In this document: in pieces, positions 1-11,720 of the stretch | Position numbering within the stretch: position 1 is the stretch's first letter | How the letters are laid out: each line of letters starts with the position of its first letter | NCBI GenBank assembly: GCA_015501595.1 | Contig: JADNRX010000042.1 | Span: 1 to 64,000 of the forward strand | Source of the DNA: Hymenopellis radicata | Lineage: Eukaryota; Basidiomycota; Agaricomycetes; Agaricales; Physalacriaceae | DNA length: 64,000 bases | Direction of reading: 5' to 3' | The notes under the pieces: generated by a model | What the model saw: only the letters and a program-made list of their open reading frames with translations | What the model was told of the DNA's origin: nothing | Database searches by the model: none | Made by a program: the position numbers and the translations under genes

Positions 1-425
1 CCGGTGACCGCCTGGTTCTGATATGCAGACAGTCTCACATCAGCTTGCTCGACGTTGAAGAAAGATAGAACTTTACAGCTTACATCAAGTCAAATGGGAA
101 AGACCCAGCTCATCATCTCAGTCCAGTTCTAAAAATCGCGTGGGGAAGTGCGCGTCCGCCGCCGTTTAGATCGACAGTGTGGTAGATGCCCTTTGAATCC
201 AAACCAGTGAAACTCCAAGTCGGACCTAAGCGCATAGAACAACACCGTCACCAGCAGTCGCCAAGGCTAGTATTATACCTACGACTGTATGGGTCAGACG
301 GAGCCAACATAGGACGAAACGAATACTCCAAGCTAAAGCCAAGTTCGGTGATCGTGGTCAAAGCGAGAAAACCAACCGATCACGTGTCCGCCGCGACTTC
401 TTGTTTTCAACCGCCATCATCGCTC

Positions 426-2040
426 ATGGTCTTTCACTGGTCAAGTAAGCCCGCCGCATATGTCTTGCACTTTTGAGACTCTGCTAACTTATCCTTCAAA
501 TAGCTCCAGAACGCCGAATCGGACATGTTCAGCTCGAGCCCATTCCTGTCGAAATCTATCATGAAATCTTCACCTACATCGAACCATCTGCAGAATTTTC
601 GGAAGCCGACTGTCGGGAAACATTCTCCTCCATTGCTGGCGTCTGCAGGTTCTTTGCTGCAGAGGCTCTCCCGCGTGTTTGCCATTCCTTTCACGTCGCC
701 TGCCACGCGCCTGGGAGTCGTAACGCGATGAAGCTGTGCAGAAAAATAAAGAACGACAGGCCGCTTGCCTCTCATATTGCCACTCTCATTCGAGAGTGCG
801 TTCTCACCGGCTGGGTGTTCGACGAAGAGAACCAGACGGAGCAAGCTGCGCTCGCTGCTCTGCTGAACCTTGTTCGGAAGGCGATTCAGAAGATGCCGGA
901 ACTGGAGACCATCAAGCTGGATAATTGCCGCATATCGAATGCCATGATGAAGCTCGTCTGTCAAGCGGCAGACCTTCGTTCGTTGCATCTCCATCAGTGT
1001 CGCCCAACAAGTCTGCTAAACGACCGACTTTGGGACCCGCTATTCTCAGCGCGTATTGTCGACCTCACGGTCGTTTACTCGGTGTATGAGTCAAACGAAA
1101 TCGAGACCAGTGCTATAATTTCCCATCTTCCCTTCCAGCATCTCGTCTCCGTGAAAACGAACCATCGTGGGCTATTGGACGCCATCGCTTTTAGCTCATG
1201 CCACCTCCAGCGCCTCGAAATCACCAACTTCATATACATCCTGGAAGACCTCCTGCATCTCGGCGACGTCCTTAAGCAACTTCCCCTACTGACCCATCTC
1301 AGCATTCACCGGTTGACTAACTACTTGCCCCTCGCATTCCATAACGTTCATTCCATGCCTGGGAATTTCACAGGAATATCTCTTCCTTCGCTTCGGTCTC
1401 TCCTGTGTCCAGGGAGTATAGCGGCAGCCTTTCTATCCCCAGTGCCAGGATCACTGGTCCACCTTGATCTCACGGGGACACACGTCGCTCAGAGTCCTTC
1501 ATCTGGCGTACAGACCCCGTGGCGTTTTCCTACCCTTGACAACGTCTATGCGGACAGTCTAGAAGAGCTGACCATCCCTATGCGAGGCCTTGTCAAAGGA
1601 TCTTTCCCGTTCAATTGCCCGCACCCACGTCTGAGAAATCTCGCGATCATTGGCGAGGACCTCGTCAATGCATTTAGCTGCACCGTATGTCCTCGCCTCA
1701 GTGTTCTCGTTGCCAAACTCTCAATTTGTCATAGGTTCTCAAAGCAGTATGCATTGCTACTCCAACTGCAAACATCCCTCCACTCCTCGAAATATCGTTC
1801 GCCTCGGGGACCGACATGAAATGGACTTTGGATTTGCCCTCACAGCGTGACGAGATCCAGTCTTTGACCCCGTTCTTCCCCACACTCCGTGAAGTACGGC
1901 TTGGAGAGTGTGTGCGCTGGGATCTTGCTAAAGGGAGCTGGGCGCCCACTATCCTACAGCCGAAGAAGATGCGGCTTCTTATGACGGAGTTTCCAGAAGA
2001 GTGTAAGGATTATCGAGGATGTTTCGCGCGCTATTGTTAA
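426..2040 (+). CDS. F-box/LRR-like protein (three exons)
   Basis: Predicted substrate-recognition subunit of an SCF ubiquitin ligase. Exons read as 426-444, 504-1684 and 1735-2040, about 501 residues. The F-box-like start is visible just after the first intron (PIPVEIYHEIF), followed by a long leucine-rich stretch with irregular LRR-like repeats (LRSLHLHQC, LPLLTHLSIHRL, LPSLRSLLCPG). Both introns are GT-AG (59 and 50 nt) and restore one open frame. The same intron positions occur in the F-box gene at 21149-22825, so the two are paralogues. The start ATG at 426 is uncertain, because the upstream frame stays open to 186. The F-box call rests on the PxEIxxEIF core; the substrate is unknown. Confidence 0.75.
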
Positions 2041-2307
2041 ATTGAAAACTTCTTGTTCCGCAGTTTGTAGCAACGTACAGAGGAGCGTCGAAGTATACTG
2101 ATCATACAACAAACAACCTAGAATATTTAGGACATCTTTGACCTTTACCTTCCCCATACCCCAATTGATGTTCCGCGTCTTATCCTGCACTAGCGACGAC
2201 TCGCGATCTCCTCTCTTCCTCCGACCGCATACTAGCACGCAACCGTTCCGCCTCCTCGGCCCTCACCCTCATCCGACAGCTCGCCGTTCACCCTATCCAA
2301 CTCCCTC

Positions 2308-2940
2308 TTAGTCCGCCTTCAGCTCATCTTTCCGAATGATAAATTCTGCGGCCTGGCGCCATCGCTTGGCATCATCCTCTAGCCAAGCAATGCGCTGTTC
2401 TAGGAAAGTTGTAAGCCCTGAGGATTGAAGTACGGTGTTCGAGGGGGCGGATGAGGTGCTTGTGGGCGTGGTCGCTTTATTGCAAGTCCGAGCATCAAAC
2501 TTCGGTTTCCCCAACAGCCATAGAGAGACTGGACGATTGTCAAAGACAATCATAAAGCGCATGGACATATGGTTCGCCCAGCAGAGTATCGTCAGAGAGT
2601 GAACGCCGCAGCGCGTGCGCATCGTGTCTATATAGCCTTGGTCGAAGCGGGTACTCGGTATCCTTGTCCAGAGATGGGAGTTGGACAAGAAAAGGGCACG
2701 CTATCTAGAAGAGGTGACAGAATGTAAGCATTCAGAGAAGGAGGGCGTGGAGATGATGCAGCGGGGCGAGCGATGTCGGCAAGCGCACCGAAGATTTCTG
2801 AGAGGATCTCGTTCGGTATGGTGACCTATAATATACACGGTGATCAGATGTTGTAAGAGCTGTAAATGCAGGAATAACTTCTCGGGAAATGTGGTTGATC
2901 AAGAGATGATTTCAATCACTGACGGCTGGGGCCGAAGATT
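2308..2940 (-). pseudogene. Truncated F-box gene copy
   Basis: Reading leftward from 2940, this stretch matches the 5' region and N-terminal third of the intact F-box gene at 42079-43347. It has the leader sequence, the start of the F-box (broken by indels) and then LSNSHLWTRIPS, YIDTMRTRCGVHSLTIL and VSLWLLGKPKFDA. The homology then stops and the frame continues into an unrelated coiled-coil-like tail (LEQRIAWLEDDAKRWRQ). No complete F-box reading frame survives. The copy sits at the outer left edge of the first large repeat element and reads away from it. It may be a gene fragment carried by that element; whether the tail is ever translated is unknown. Confidence 0.7.
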
Positions 2941-3303
2941 TCAATCGGCGATTGAATGTTCGGACACACACGGTTTGAATCTCTCCGTTTTGCTTCCTTG
3001 TCCGCCGTTTGTCCTTCGTCGCATCCCAGCATCCTTACTAGCAGTGTACCCCCTAAGGCCGAATGACACGAAACTTCTCCGTGCTAATAGCACTCTACTG
3101 CCGAGAACGCGCTGGCTCTCACTCTTTGCGACGGTTCTTGTGCCTCCTTCTCTGTCAGACGTCTGCGCGCCATCCATCTCTGCGTGCTCATGCAATGAGA
3201 CTGGATGTCCTCCTTCTTTTATTCTCTAATCTTCCTTGCTAATTGCCTCTTACCAAGTCTGTGCCGAAGGCGAATAATTATACTTACTCATGTCTTCGGA
3301 CCG

Positions 3304-4845
3304 TGGTCCCTTGTCCTAACGGATATGGCACCTTCATTTGGAGAGCGAACACATTTTTACATGGGGAGGTTGACATCGGGCACGACGACACTGTGCTTTT
3401 TTTACACTCTCCTTCCTTTTTTGCGCCTAACATTATTTTGATAGGCATAGCGTGGTGATCGACGTCTTTCCGTTCTTTATCTACGAGTAGGTCGGCATAC
3501 TTTCCACGGCCACTTATCGTCCTCGAACGTCAATCGTAGGTATGTGCATTAGGCGGATTGGCCTAGCCGGTTAGTTCGACAATGAGGACGCGCCGGGAAT
3601 CTTTTTGTGTGCGTTTTATCTTGTCAGACGCGGCGAGGTCATGCTGGTGCATCTTCTCCTCATAAAGAAGCTCTTAGATTCTGTTGAGGCAACTGTGCGT
3701 AGTCGCATGGTCCTATCATCGACCGTACAGGACCGTCATGATAATACGAATGAAGTTCGTTCAGCTCTCTCTAGGGCGTGTAACCTTTTTTACTTTCCAC
3801 AGGCGAGACTAGCCGGATCTTTGAGCGCACTTCGCCTAGCAGCATATGCTCACAACAGCATCCTTGAACACATTCTTTTTGTCAACAAGACATCAGACCG
3901 CCGGCATAGCGGAAAGTTCAATCTCCGATTTCATTGGCCAGCTCTCGCCTTGCACAAGTAAGGACAGTAGAAATCCTCGAAGATTCTGTGGCCAATTGTC
4001 CTACCGGAAAGGTGCGTCGATCATGTATCGATAACGCTTTTTTTTTCATGGACGGTACCCATTTCGTGTCTTGGTGGTTGTGCATCGAGCCGATGCTTGT
4101 TTAAGTCACATTAAGACTGGTTTGGGAATCCCCTCCGAGGCCTCATGGTCTACTGGATATGGTGTCTCAATAATTCGTAGTTGTTGAGTTTTGCTGCAAA
4201 GGTTCAATCTCCGCTCGAAATTTTCGGAGGCTGTTCTTTTCCTTCTTGACTCGCTTTTCTTTGCGCCTAACGCAGGAAGACGCATCTTCGTGCAAGGAAT
4301 AGCTCTTCTTTTGAGCAGGTAGATGCTGGCTCCCGATTGTGTTAACGTTACGAGTACTGTATACTTTCGACCGGATGTTCGCCGGTCGTGATGCGTTATG
4401 CAACGAACTTATATGAACTAAGTTCGTTGCCAGGCACGGAGCCCCGACTTACCGCATTTGGATGTCCCGCCGTAGGCGGGAGCGAAATTTTTACCGTTTT
4501 GGGCCATCTGACCCTGAAATTGAGGTCCGTGACGCGTTATCCTAAGCGATAAGTTCGGTTCGTTGCCCTCCGTGATCCGTTATTCGAATATACGGTCGAA
4601 AGTATACAGTACGCAGCGACAGGTAAGTCGTGCCGTGTCCCCTCTGTCCCCTCGTAACGCATTCATCAAGCTTACTCTATTTTCCTTATCCGCCGAGGCC
4701 ACTTATCCCATCGGAATGGGGGCTCGTGAATCCAGCGTGTTGGTAGAGTTTTTGCAGACCAGGTCGGTTATTAAGTCCTCAGTCGACTGTTTGCATGCGG
4801 AGTAGGCTGTAGTGGAGAGGCGACCTGTCCTATCGGATCGGCGGA
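3304..4845 (+). repeat. Array of ~31-bp palindromic motif, forward orientation (5 copies)
   Basis: Copies lie at about 3304-3334, 3989-4019, 4137-4168, 4694-4726 and 4817-4845. The core is ACTTGTCCTAYCGGAWATGG, usually flanked by GAGGC on the left and GCCTC on the right, so each copy is an imperfect palindrome. Spacing is irregular (150-700 bp) and the sequence between copies is less conserved. Between them the arm also has a second short palindrome of the form TTCAATCTCCGATTGAA (at about 2940, 3917 and 4203). Confidence 0.75.
4355..4611. mobile_element. 257-bp MITE, copy a (TA target duplication)
   Basis: Short non-coding element with near-perfect terminal inverted repeats starting TACTGTATACTTTCGACCG and flanked by TA. 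It has a GC-rich central hairpin (GTCCCGCCGTAGGCGGGA) and inverted internal tags containing CGTTATG. By eye it is identical, in reverse complement, to the 257-bp copy at 14611-14867, which points to recent transposition or copying. TA duplication and short TIRs suggest a Tc1/mariner-like source, but no transposase is present. Confidence 0.85.
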
Positions 4846-6199
4846 ATTTCTCTTGCGTTGTTTTTAGGTCTGCGTACATGGCTCGGGCGTAGGCTGGCGG
4901 AGTGGCTTATCCTCGTGCAATTTCTTTTATTTCTATTGCTTGGGGACCGTCATACCTCTTTGAGTGTCGCTTTCTTGTGCCATGGCAGTAATCTCAGGGA
5001 TTTTGTTCAAACATCGGGCCATCTCAGATGGCCCGTTCAAACGAGCGTGTTGAAACGCCCGTCCGCCACAGGTAACAGTATATATTTACTAGTAGCTAAC
5101 TCTACCTACATAAATTCACTGTTTTAACGAGTTCAAACCCTCCGGAACCCCCATGCCCTAGTCAACAGGTCAAGTCGCGCGTGTCAACGTGTTTGAACCA
5201 CTATATGGCGCTGTGGTAGCGGCTGTGGAGAGCTACCCGTTTGAACGCATCGTGTGGTATTAGCGTTCCAACCTTCGCGCACCCTCAAGTACTCCTTCGC
5301 GAGGCTAAGCCGTTCAAACGCGCCTGAACGCGTATACTGCTAAATGTGCCTCAGCAGGCTGTGTTTCAACGCGACTCCAACAAACAACGCAAGCCCAGAT
5401 CTTGCGTCGCCGTAAGCCGTTTGAACGACATTCAACTCTCAGCATTCGAACGACGTGGAAACTGTCATCGTTCAAATGCCGAGAGTTGAATCGCGTCAGT
5501 GATCCGACCTTGCCTAGAGTGAGTATGAGTGAGTAGGAAATTTAGGTGCCACTCAGCAAGCCCGGGTATGATGTGGTCTGAAAGCAAGAGTGGTACATGT
5601 CACGTGTCATTTCTCTTTGGTTGTCTAGTCCGCGGCTTAGGCCTTGGAAGAACAAAGGGCAAATTCATGCCAAATTCGTGCTTTGATAACGAGTAGGGCC
5701 GGCACGCGACAGCACCCGAAACCACGCCGAACTATCGCTCACACGGCTCGATGATAATATATCCAACTTTCTTGTGTTGTCACTGTATCTAGCCGGCGTT
5801 CCATGGGACCGAGCCGAATAATTTTCCTTTCCTTTCCTTGTTTTCCCCTGCAAAAAGCATCTGGTCCGAATAGTTTGGCGCTGATTATAGGACAAAAGCA
5901 AAGGTGGTGATCGTTTTAGTTTGATTGAAAACCTAAAACTTGCCTGCAAGACATACGCAAAAGTAAGGCGCTACAGAAAACCGATTGCCCTAGATGATGA
6001 TATTCTGACCTGCTACTTAGTATACACTTTGCGGTACATATGCCTTGAACATCGTGACAAAGAAGCCGACGTCGGCTGCAGCCTAGTCTAGAAGTCCTTC
6101 TACGAGATCCCGAGATGTCCATGTTGATATGTCGTAACCAGGTAGATGCCAGCCGGCGCGTTCACCATAAAGGCCTCCTTCGTTAAAGACGCTCTGAGT

Positions 6200-6960
6200 C
6201 TAGAGAGAGTACTTGGTCTTAATCAATGCTGCAGCACGCTCGGCTACCACGTAAACGGGCGCTCGTGTATGCGATTCAGGAATTGACGGCTGTAGAAGGG
6301 TCTTGCCAGCAAGGGTACATACGAAGACAGAGGCATCGACGATCCGCACGCCATCTGCACCCTTCAAAAACAGCTCTGAATCGACAACGCCCCACTTGGC
6401 CTTCTTCGGTGACATGCGTGCAGTCCCAACAGGATGGTTGATATTCGATCCATACGTCCTGGAGTACTGCAGCTTCAACTCGTCCGTCGAAGCATTCGCG
6501 AGGTCACCATAGGGCTCAATAATAACCCCATCCCAAGACGACGCGCTCAAGAAGGTCTCGGTATTCTTCGTAAACTGCACCATAGTATATTCGTCGAATG
6601 CATTCGTAAGGAAGGCTAGTGACGGAGCCGTCTACAAAGTAGAAAGTACTTAGTTCAAAGTTTAAAGGACCTCAGATGTCGAAAAGCAGACCTACGAGAC
6701 ACGAACGACACAACACCTATCAGGATGGTCAAGAACGAGCCAGTCGCAGGTTGAACCAATGGCCCAAAGGCTAAGAAACCATCCTAGGAATGCATCACAT
6801 CAGCAAGAGCCGTGTCAACAAGTAACCTCCATACCACAAAGATAATCTCCATATGCCCGCCGCCCGACCTGACGATAGATCATCGAAAGTCTCATACATA
6901 GATAGCCGCATCATCCGACAATACTCAGGTTCCACTGTATCCGACTCGACAACCAAACAT
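6200..6960 (-). pseudogene. Captured 3' fragment of a GMC oxidoreductase gene
   Basis: GMC oxidoreductases are FAD flavoenzymes, many of them secreted alcohol oxidases of wood-decay fungi. Here only the C-terminal part is present, split over several exons: GGGHMEIIFV, then DGFLAFGPLVQPATGSF, then an exon around MVQFTKNTETFLS, then NHPVGTARMSPKKAKWGVV and GADGVRIVDASVF. A short intron separates the last piece, HTRAPVYVVAERAAALIK, which ends at the stop at 6200. HPVGTARM, normally part of the conserved C-terminal GMC signature with the catalytic His region, is intact. The N-terminal FAD-binding (GxGxxG) domain is missing. The fragment lies inside the element at 4986-8626, directly downstream of the G-alpha fragment and on the same strand. 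Introns are retained, so capture was at DNA level, not by retrotransposition. Confidence 0.85.
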
Positions 6961-6989
6961 CTCTAACAGCATCATCATGTAAACTCTTC

Positions 6990-8010
6990 TACCCGTCTGC
7001 CCGTTCTCCTCGTACACCTCTTCACACACGCCATCTGCAGCGCACACTCCTCCAGTTCCGCGTCATCTCCACTCTCACTCTCCCGGCGCCTTTCCCGATC
7101 GTCAAGCGCGCTCAAAATCCTCTGCATACGCAAGGTAGCCAGCCGTTTGAATCCGTGGCTACGTCTGCATCGCCTCCTGAACGCACTGTGAGAAATTATG
7201 AGCATTACAGCAAACACGGTTATACGGCAGCTCGCCGACCTTGAGTGGCGTCTCGGTGAAACCAGTAGTCTTGACACGCAAGCGCAGAATATATGGTTCT
7301 GTGGGGAGAAAGCCGGGGTGGGAAATACGCGCAAGCGATTCAAAGTAGTACGTCGCCGAGTCGTTGAGTGGAACTCGCATGCACATGGGTGACTGGTGCG
7401 AGCGTGTCGGCATTGAGCTGCTGGGCAGGCAATGAATGGTCAACTAAGCGCCCTCGTTATCCGGCAAGAGATTGAGGGAAAGAGCTGACAGGGCTTCCAG
7501 GATGGCGCACATGGACTGGATGGTGTTGGAATAAATGAGTCCGAGTCGCCGAGTCGCGCTCTTGCTCGTTGGAGCCGCCGTGGTGGATGAGCATCATCTG
7601 CTTGAGGACTGTGGACTGTTGTAGGCAGCATTAGTGGTGGGAAAGAAAGGTAGAAGGAAAGAGCGTACCTTGCCCGACTCCCGGCACCGTTTTAATCTCA
7701 TTCCTGGCGGTCATCCTTCCCTTCTTCAACTGGTTTTCGATCTCCTCGTAGACCGGGGGCCTGGCATTGTGCGTTAACGAGCGTCGGCAATATTGGTGCA
7801 CTGAAGCAAGGCGAAGCGAGGAGGAAGGAGGAAAACAACAGGAAAAGGATCTGTTGTTAGGAGACGCGGAGAAATATGCTGTACGTGCGGGCAGCGTCTT
7901 CCTCTGGCATCGTCCAGTACGGAGCTGCCTTCGACGTCGGCGAAAACAACGATGGTCAAAGGCAAGTTGAAGTCGTAAATTTGACTCAGGTCCCCGGATC
8001 GGCAATACAC
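6990..8010 (-). pseudogene. Captured and decayed G-protein alpha-subunit fragment
   Basis: Pieces of a heterotrimeric G-protein alpha subunit are read in order on the minus strand: ENQLKKGRMTARNEIK, then an intron, then STVLKQMMLIHHGG, and further on [25 protein letters not shown] and VGELPYN. These match the helix before the P-loop, switch I and the start of the switch II region. The P-loop itself is destroyed: the expected GAGESGKS reads as PGVGQ at the splice junction. Beyond switch II only nucleotide-level similarity with frameshifts and a stop remains. It therefore cannot bind GTP normally. It sits inside the 4986-8626 element, upstream of the GMC fragment and in the same orientation. 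Confidence 0.8.
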
Positions 8011-8993
8011 TAGTTAATAGATAAGATTAGATCAGATAAATTGCCGCCGGCACGACCAAACAAAGGATGGTCGTTAATGTCTTGTAGCCACTGGCCCCTT
8101 CTCTTTATGCCACCATGGTCGGATGAACCGTCGCCCACCTCCTCGCTTCCCTTTCTTTCAGCACTCTAGAAGTTCGGGACCGAGAAGTGGCCGTCACGTC
8201 CTAGGTCTTACTGGGACGAGTTTGTCGTCGATGATGGCGGATACTTGAGTGGCGAGAGACAGCAGCGTTTCGACGTGTGTTGCAACGCGTTGCAGCACAT
8301 GAGCATCTGAACTATGAAATTGGAAGCTTCGCAGTTCGAACGCTCAAGTGCTGAGAGGCGTTGCAACGGAGGCTGTTTGAACGTGTCGAGAGCTGAGGGT
8401 TTGAACGCATTAGAATCTGTCAACGCAGTCTGGCGTCATACCCCGAACAAGCTCTTGGCCAGCGGCAGACGAAGGCTATTGGAACGAAAACAGTGTATTC
8501 TTGTAGGTACAGCTAGGTACTAGTAAATATATACTGTTACCTGTGGCGGACGGGCGTTTCAACACGGTCGTTCGAACGGGCCATCTCAGATGGCCCGATG
8601 TTCGAACAAAAGCCCTGAGAAATCAGGCCATGGAACGGGACTCCGTCAAAATCGAATTGGTAGACAAATTCTCCTAATGTGAGTGGGACATCAGATTCAT
8701 CGCGCATCCCCCGCAGCGCCGAGTCGCACGAGCAGTTGCCGGTGGTTCGACTTACGAAGATGTGTCCCTCTCGGTCACCTCTCCTTGAATTCGTGCCTCC
8801 ATTCTGTTCGTGCGCGACGGTGTCGTACCTGCATGGTACGTTATCAATTTGTAAAACGACTTGACCGCACACTAGATTGTCAGTGATGCGCGAACACCTT
8901 CGCTTGACAGGGCCAGGAGTTTCGACGTAGGCAATGCGTGCCGATACAATACACTGGCCTCAGGCATTAGAACAGCACATCGACGATGAGCTC

Positions 8994-9328
8994 GAGGTCC
9001 ACTTGTCTTAGCGGATATGGCGCCTCAATGGTGCACACAGCGCAAACGTAGCAGATCTTTTTTAGAATTCAATCTCCGATCGAAATTTTTCAAAGGCTGT
9101 GCAGCCTGTGCTCCTTTCCTTCCGTGAGTGGGAGGAGTCGTCTATTGCATGAGAACTCGAGGCGACTTGGCTTATCGGAACGGGCGCCTCATTAGCCAGG
9201 AAGAAGGATTTTTGCCTTTGGGTTTCAATGTGTACACCTCTGATGATGTTACTGAGGACTGCGTTTCTTCCTAGGATAAAAATGTGAAGGGGATACGAGG
9301 CGACTTGTCCTACCGGATATGGCACCTC
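8994..9328 (+). repeat. Array of ~31-bp motif, forward orientation (3 copies)
   Basis: Copies at about 8994-9026, 9159-9190 and 9297-9328 carry both palindromic ends (GAGGC...GCCTC). They continue the left arm of element 1 after the nested insertion. The block also includes one TTCAATCTCCGATCGAAA palindrome at about 9067. Confidence 0.75.
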
Positions 9329-9479
9329 CATTCTCCAAGTTCTCTCTAAAAAAGGAATTTCTTTTTTTTCCAACATGGCCCAACAATCGTGCAGGATGGG
9401 CTCCGAGTCCTCTTCTCTTTCGTGCGAGGAAGATCCCTCAGTGGTTCATCAACACATCGACTCGGATACGGAATGATAT

Positions 9480-10560
9480 AATAATTGCTTAGCGGATGGA
9501 ATATGCGGACACAGAGGAAGCTGATCTCGGAGGTTTCTAACACGTTGTGTCCACAGGCGTGCCGTCTATAATTCACACGACCATAAACGCCGCACGGACC
9601 ACATCGCAGCGTACCCCCCGTGTTTATTCGCGCTTAGGAAGGGTAAACGCTATCGCGACGCATCTAAGGATACAATCAGCGCGACCCCAAATGGGCATCG
9701 ATGACGCTTCACATTGGGTCACCTCATACCTTTATGGCGCGCGAGAGTCAGGACCATGTCATGGGCAATCCGACTCCGTCTTTTGCTCTATCACCGTCGC
9801 ATCCATCGCCCGGCCGGGTAGAGGAAAATGCAGGCGACTTGGACTTTGTGGCGCAGGTATATCACTTGGTACCGCTACCACGACTATGGCATCACCAAAG
9901 AAGCAGCCGTACCCGTTCTGGCTGAGCCATCATCGATCATCGCTGCTAGTCCGTCTTCCCTGCTCATACTCACTCGCGTACTATGCAGCCCTCTAGATCG
10001 AGAGTCTGAAGAAGACGGTGTGGTGTGTACGCGGTGTACGCGGCATGTTCGACGGCATCTCTTCCTAATGCGCGGGGAAGCGTGGAGACTGACCTTGCCG
10101 GGGAGTATGTCGCCAGAGCAGAGGTTCAAGAGTACGTCTTCCTCTTCCACCGAGTCGTCTCCTTCTCCTCATCCTCACCGCCAGATGTTCCGCGAAGAAG
10201 GCTCTTCGTCTTCGTCTCTCCTACGTGTAGTCACGCCTACACCACCACCGGCTACTCCCCCGGGGAGTATCTAGAGACACGCTGCCGCTACACACTGCTG
10301 GAAGATGCGTTTAGTTACACTTCTTGAGACCGTATCCGTTATAAACAATCGATAGAGATATGCGTTCGTCGGCACACTGTTTTGCTAGCGGGGCGTGGCC
10401 CTCATAATGCCCATGTACGATTTAAAACCTGCGGCAGCCGCGTCATGATCTAAGGGAATGTTTAATCAGAGGAAGAGATGATCCGGTGCTTGATACTCAG
10501 GTATCGTATCCGTAGGAGAAGCGCGAGCATGGGAAGAGGGATGAGATCGTTGTTCCTCAG
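9480..10560 (+). repeat. Core segment repeated at about 16100-17160
   Basis: Long, ordered similarity in direct orientation to the centre of the second element, including the shared stretches CGACCCCAAA, ACGTCTTCCTCTT and GCCGCTACACACTGCTGGAAGA. In both copies a plus-strand frame ends in the same residues, RCRYTLLEDAFSYTS. Upstream of that point the frames differ and contain indels, so a functional protein is not supported. It may be the relic of a captured gene or simply the non-coding core of the element. Confidence 0.55.
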
Positions 10561-10659
10561 CACTGAGCAGACAAGTCTGCCGCAGAATACATTGAAGTAC
10601 CCCGTTCCTTGTTAAATGCACACCAAAAATGCAGACTTAATGCCATCGAAGAGATGATT

Positions 10660-11163
10660 AAGGCGCCGTTCCGGTAGGATAAGTGGCCTTGTATCCCCTT
10701 CACATTTGGCGACTAGCCAGAATGAAATAAGCAGCCAAGTCAATCCACATACACGGTGCATGCAGTACTCACTACCGCTCTACATATCAAAAACCCAAAA
10801 AGAGGGATCCGCGGTTCGCATGAGGCGCCGTTCCGATAAGCCAGGACGCCTCGACTCGAGGGAGTTCCCGCCCACCGCCCAATCTGAGACAACCTCCTCC
10901 CACTCACGCCATGAGATCCATCCGCCTAACGCTCCATCCATCATGAGGCTACGAGCGCCCTCGCGGGTCAAGAGGAGTTAAACACAGAACTAATTCAAAG
11001 CATTGGGAATAAATGCAGTTAGTCGCTCAAACCGAGAGTAGGATGTCTCGCAATCGCGTCCGCCACATGGACATGGCGCCCGGGCCTGATTTCAACCTGC
11101 CCATGTAAAAATACCCACAATGAACACATAGAGGTGCCATATCCGTTAGGACAAGAGGCCACG
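10660..11163 (-). repeat. Array of ~31-bp motif, reverse orientation (3 copies)
   Basis: Copies at about 10660-10690, 10822-10852 and 11131-11163 read as the reverse complement of the forward arrays (for example CCGATAAGCCAGGACGCCTC). They form the right arm of element 1 and are collinear with copies at 17232, 17298 and 17623. Confidence 0.75.
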
Positions 11164-11478
11164 GTCCGAAGGAATGAATCAGTATAATTAGTCGCCTTCG
11201 GCACAAGAGGGAACTAGGCAGGAAATGGCTAGGAGAATGAACGAAGGACATGCACTGGTCGCATCGCATGAGCACGCACAGACACACAGACGTCTGTCTG
11301 ACAGAGAAGGACGCGCACAAGAAACCGTCGCAAAGAGTGAGAGCCAGAGCGAAGTTCCCACCAGTAGAGTGCTATTAACACGCAGACGTTTCATGGTATT
11401 TGGAAACGGGCCGTACAGTGCGCGTTGAAGCAACCCAGAATGCGATGAAGGACAAGGAAGAGGCTGAACGTGGGTATA

Positions 11479-11720
11479 TTTAATCTCCGACTGAAAATGT
11501 CTGAGGCTGCGGCCCCAGGTGATTGAAACTCATCTCAACCTCGTTGGATAACATTCCCCGAGAAGTTATTCCTTCTTTTAGAGCTCTCACAAAATCTAAA
11601 CACCGTCTATATTATGGATCTCCATACCGAACTAAATCCTCTCAAAAATCTTCGATGCACTCGCCGACATCGCTTCGCCCCGCTGCATCATCTCCGCACG
11701 CTCCTTCTAATCAGGGTGAC
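11479..11720 (+). pseudogene. 5' fragment of the F-box gene family
   Basis: Begins with the palindromic tag TTTAATCTCCGACTGAAAAT and then follows the leader and first codons of the F-box gene at 42079-43347 (ATTCCCCGAGAAGTTATT, then the region coding the F-box and the RCIIS segment). Indels shift the frame within the F-box, and similarity ends near 11720. It lies at the right edge of element 1 and reads outward, mirroring the fragment at 2308-2940. Confidence 0.65.

Larger units (their letters stand above)
4986..8626. mobile_element. 3.6-kb gene-capture (Pack-type) element with TIRs and target duplication
   Basis: The ends are long imperfect inverted repeats (4986-5113 and about 8505-8626) that begin CAGTAATCTCAGGG on the left and CTGATTTCTCAGGG read inward on the right. 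Each contains a hairpin GGGCCATCTCAGATGGCCC. A 7-bp duplication GCCATGG flanks it (4979-4985 and 8627-8633), and the related element at 18169-18175 carries the same site without the insertion. Both subterminal regions are full of short GTTCAAAC/GTTTGAAC palindromes. The interior carries decayed exons and introns of two unrelated host genes, G-alpha and a GMC oxidoreductase, both on the minus strand. No transposase is seen. The 7-8 bp duplication suggests a hAT-like family. Confidence 0.8.
2941..11520. mobile_element. Large non-autonomous element 1 with mirrored motif arrays (interrupted)
   Basis: This stretch shares ordered blocks with 14868-20250, so it is treated as one element interrupted by a nested 3.6-kb insertion (4986-8626). 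Without the insertion it is about 4.9 kb. The left arm (2941-4985 plus 8627-9330) carries eight copies of a ~31-bp motif in one orientation. The right arm (10660-11163) carries three copies in the opposite orientation. The left arm is also the inverted repeat of 18040-20260 in the other element. The central part (about 9480-10560) is directly repeated at about 16100-17160. No transposase or other recognisable long reading frame was found, so it is non-autonomous. Both outer edges abut F-box gene fragments that read outward. Exact ends and target duplication were not resolved. Confidence 0.6.

Noticed and set aside
186..476. 96-codon frame at 186-476 as a separate gene
   Set aside because: Its 3' part is the first exon (and intron) of the F-box gene; the upstream part has no support.
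9547..10327. Several 75-150 codon frames in the element core as real genes
   Set aside because: The direct copy at 16.1-16.9 kb has indels that break all of them except the last codons.
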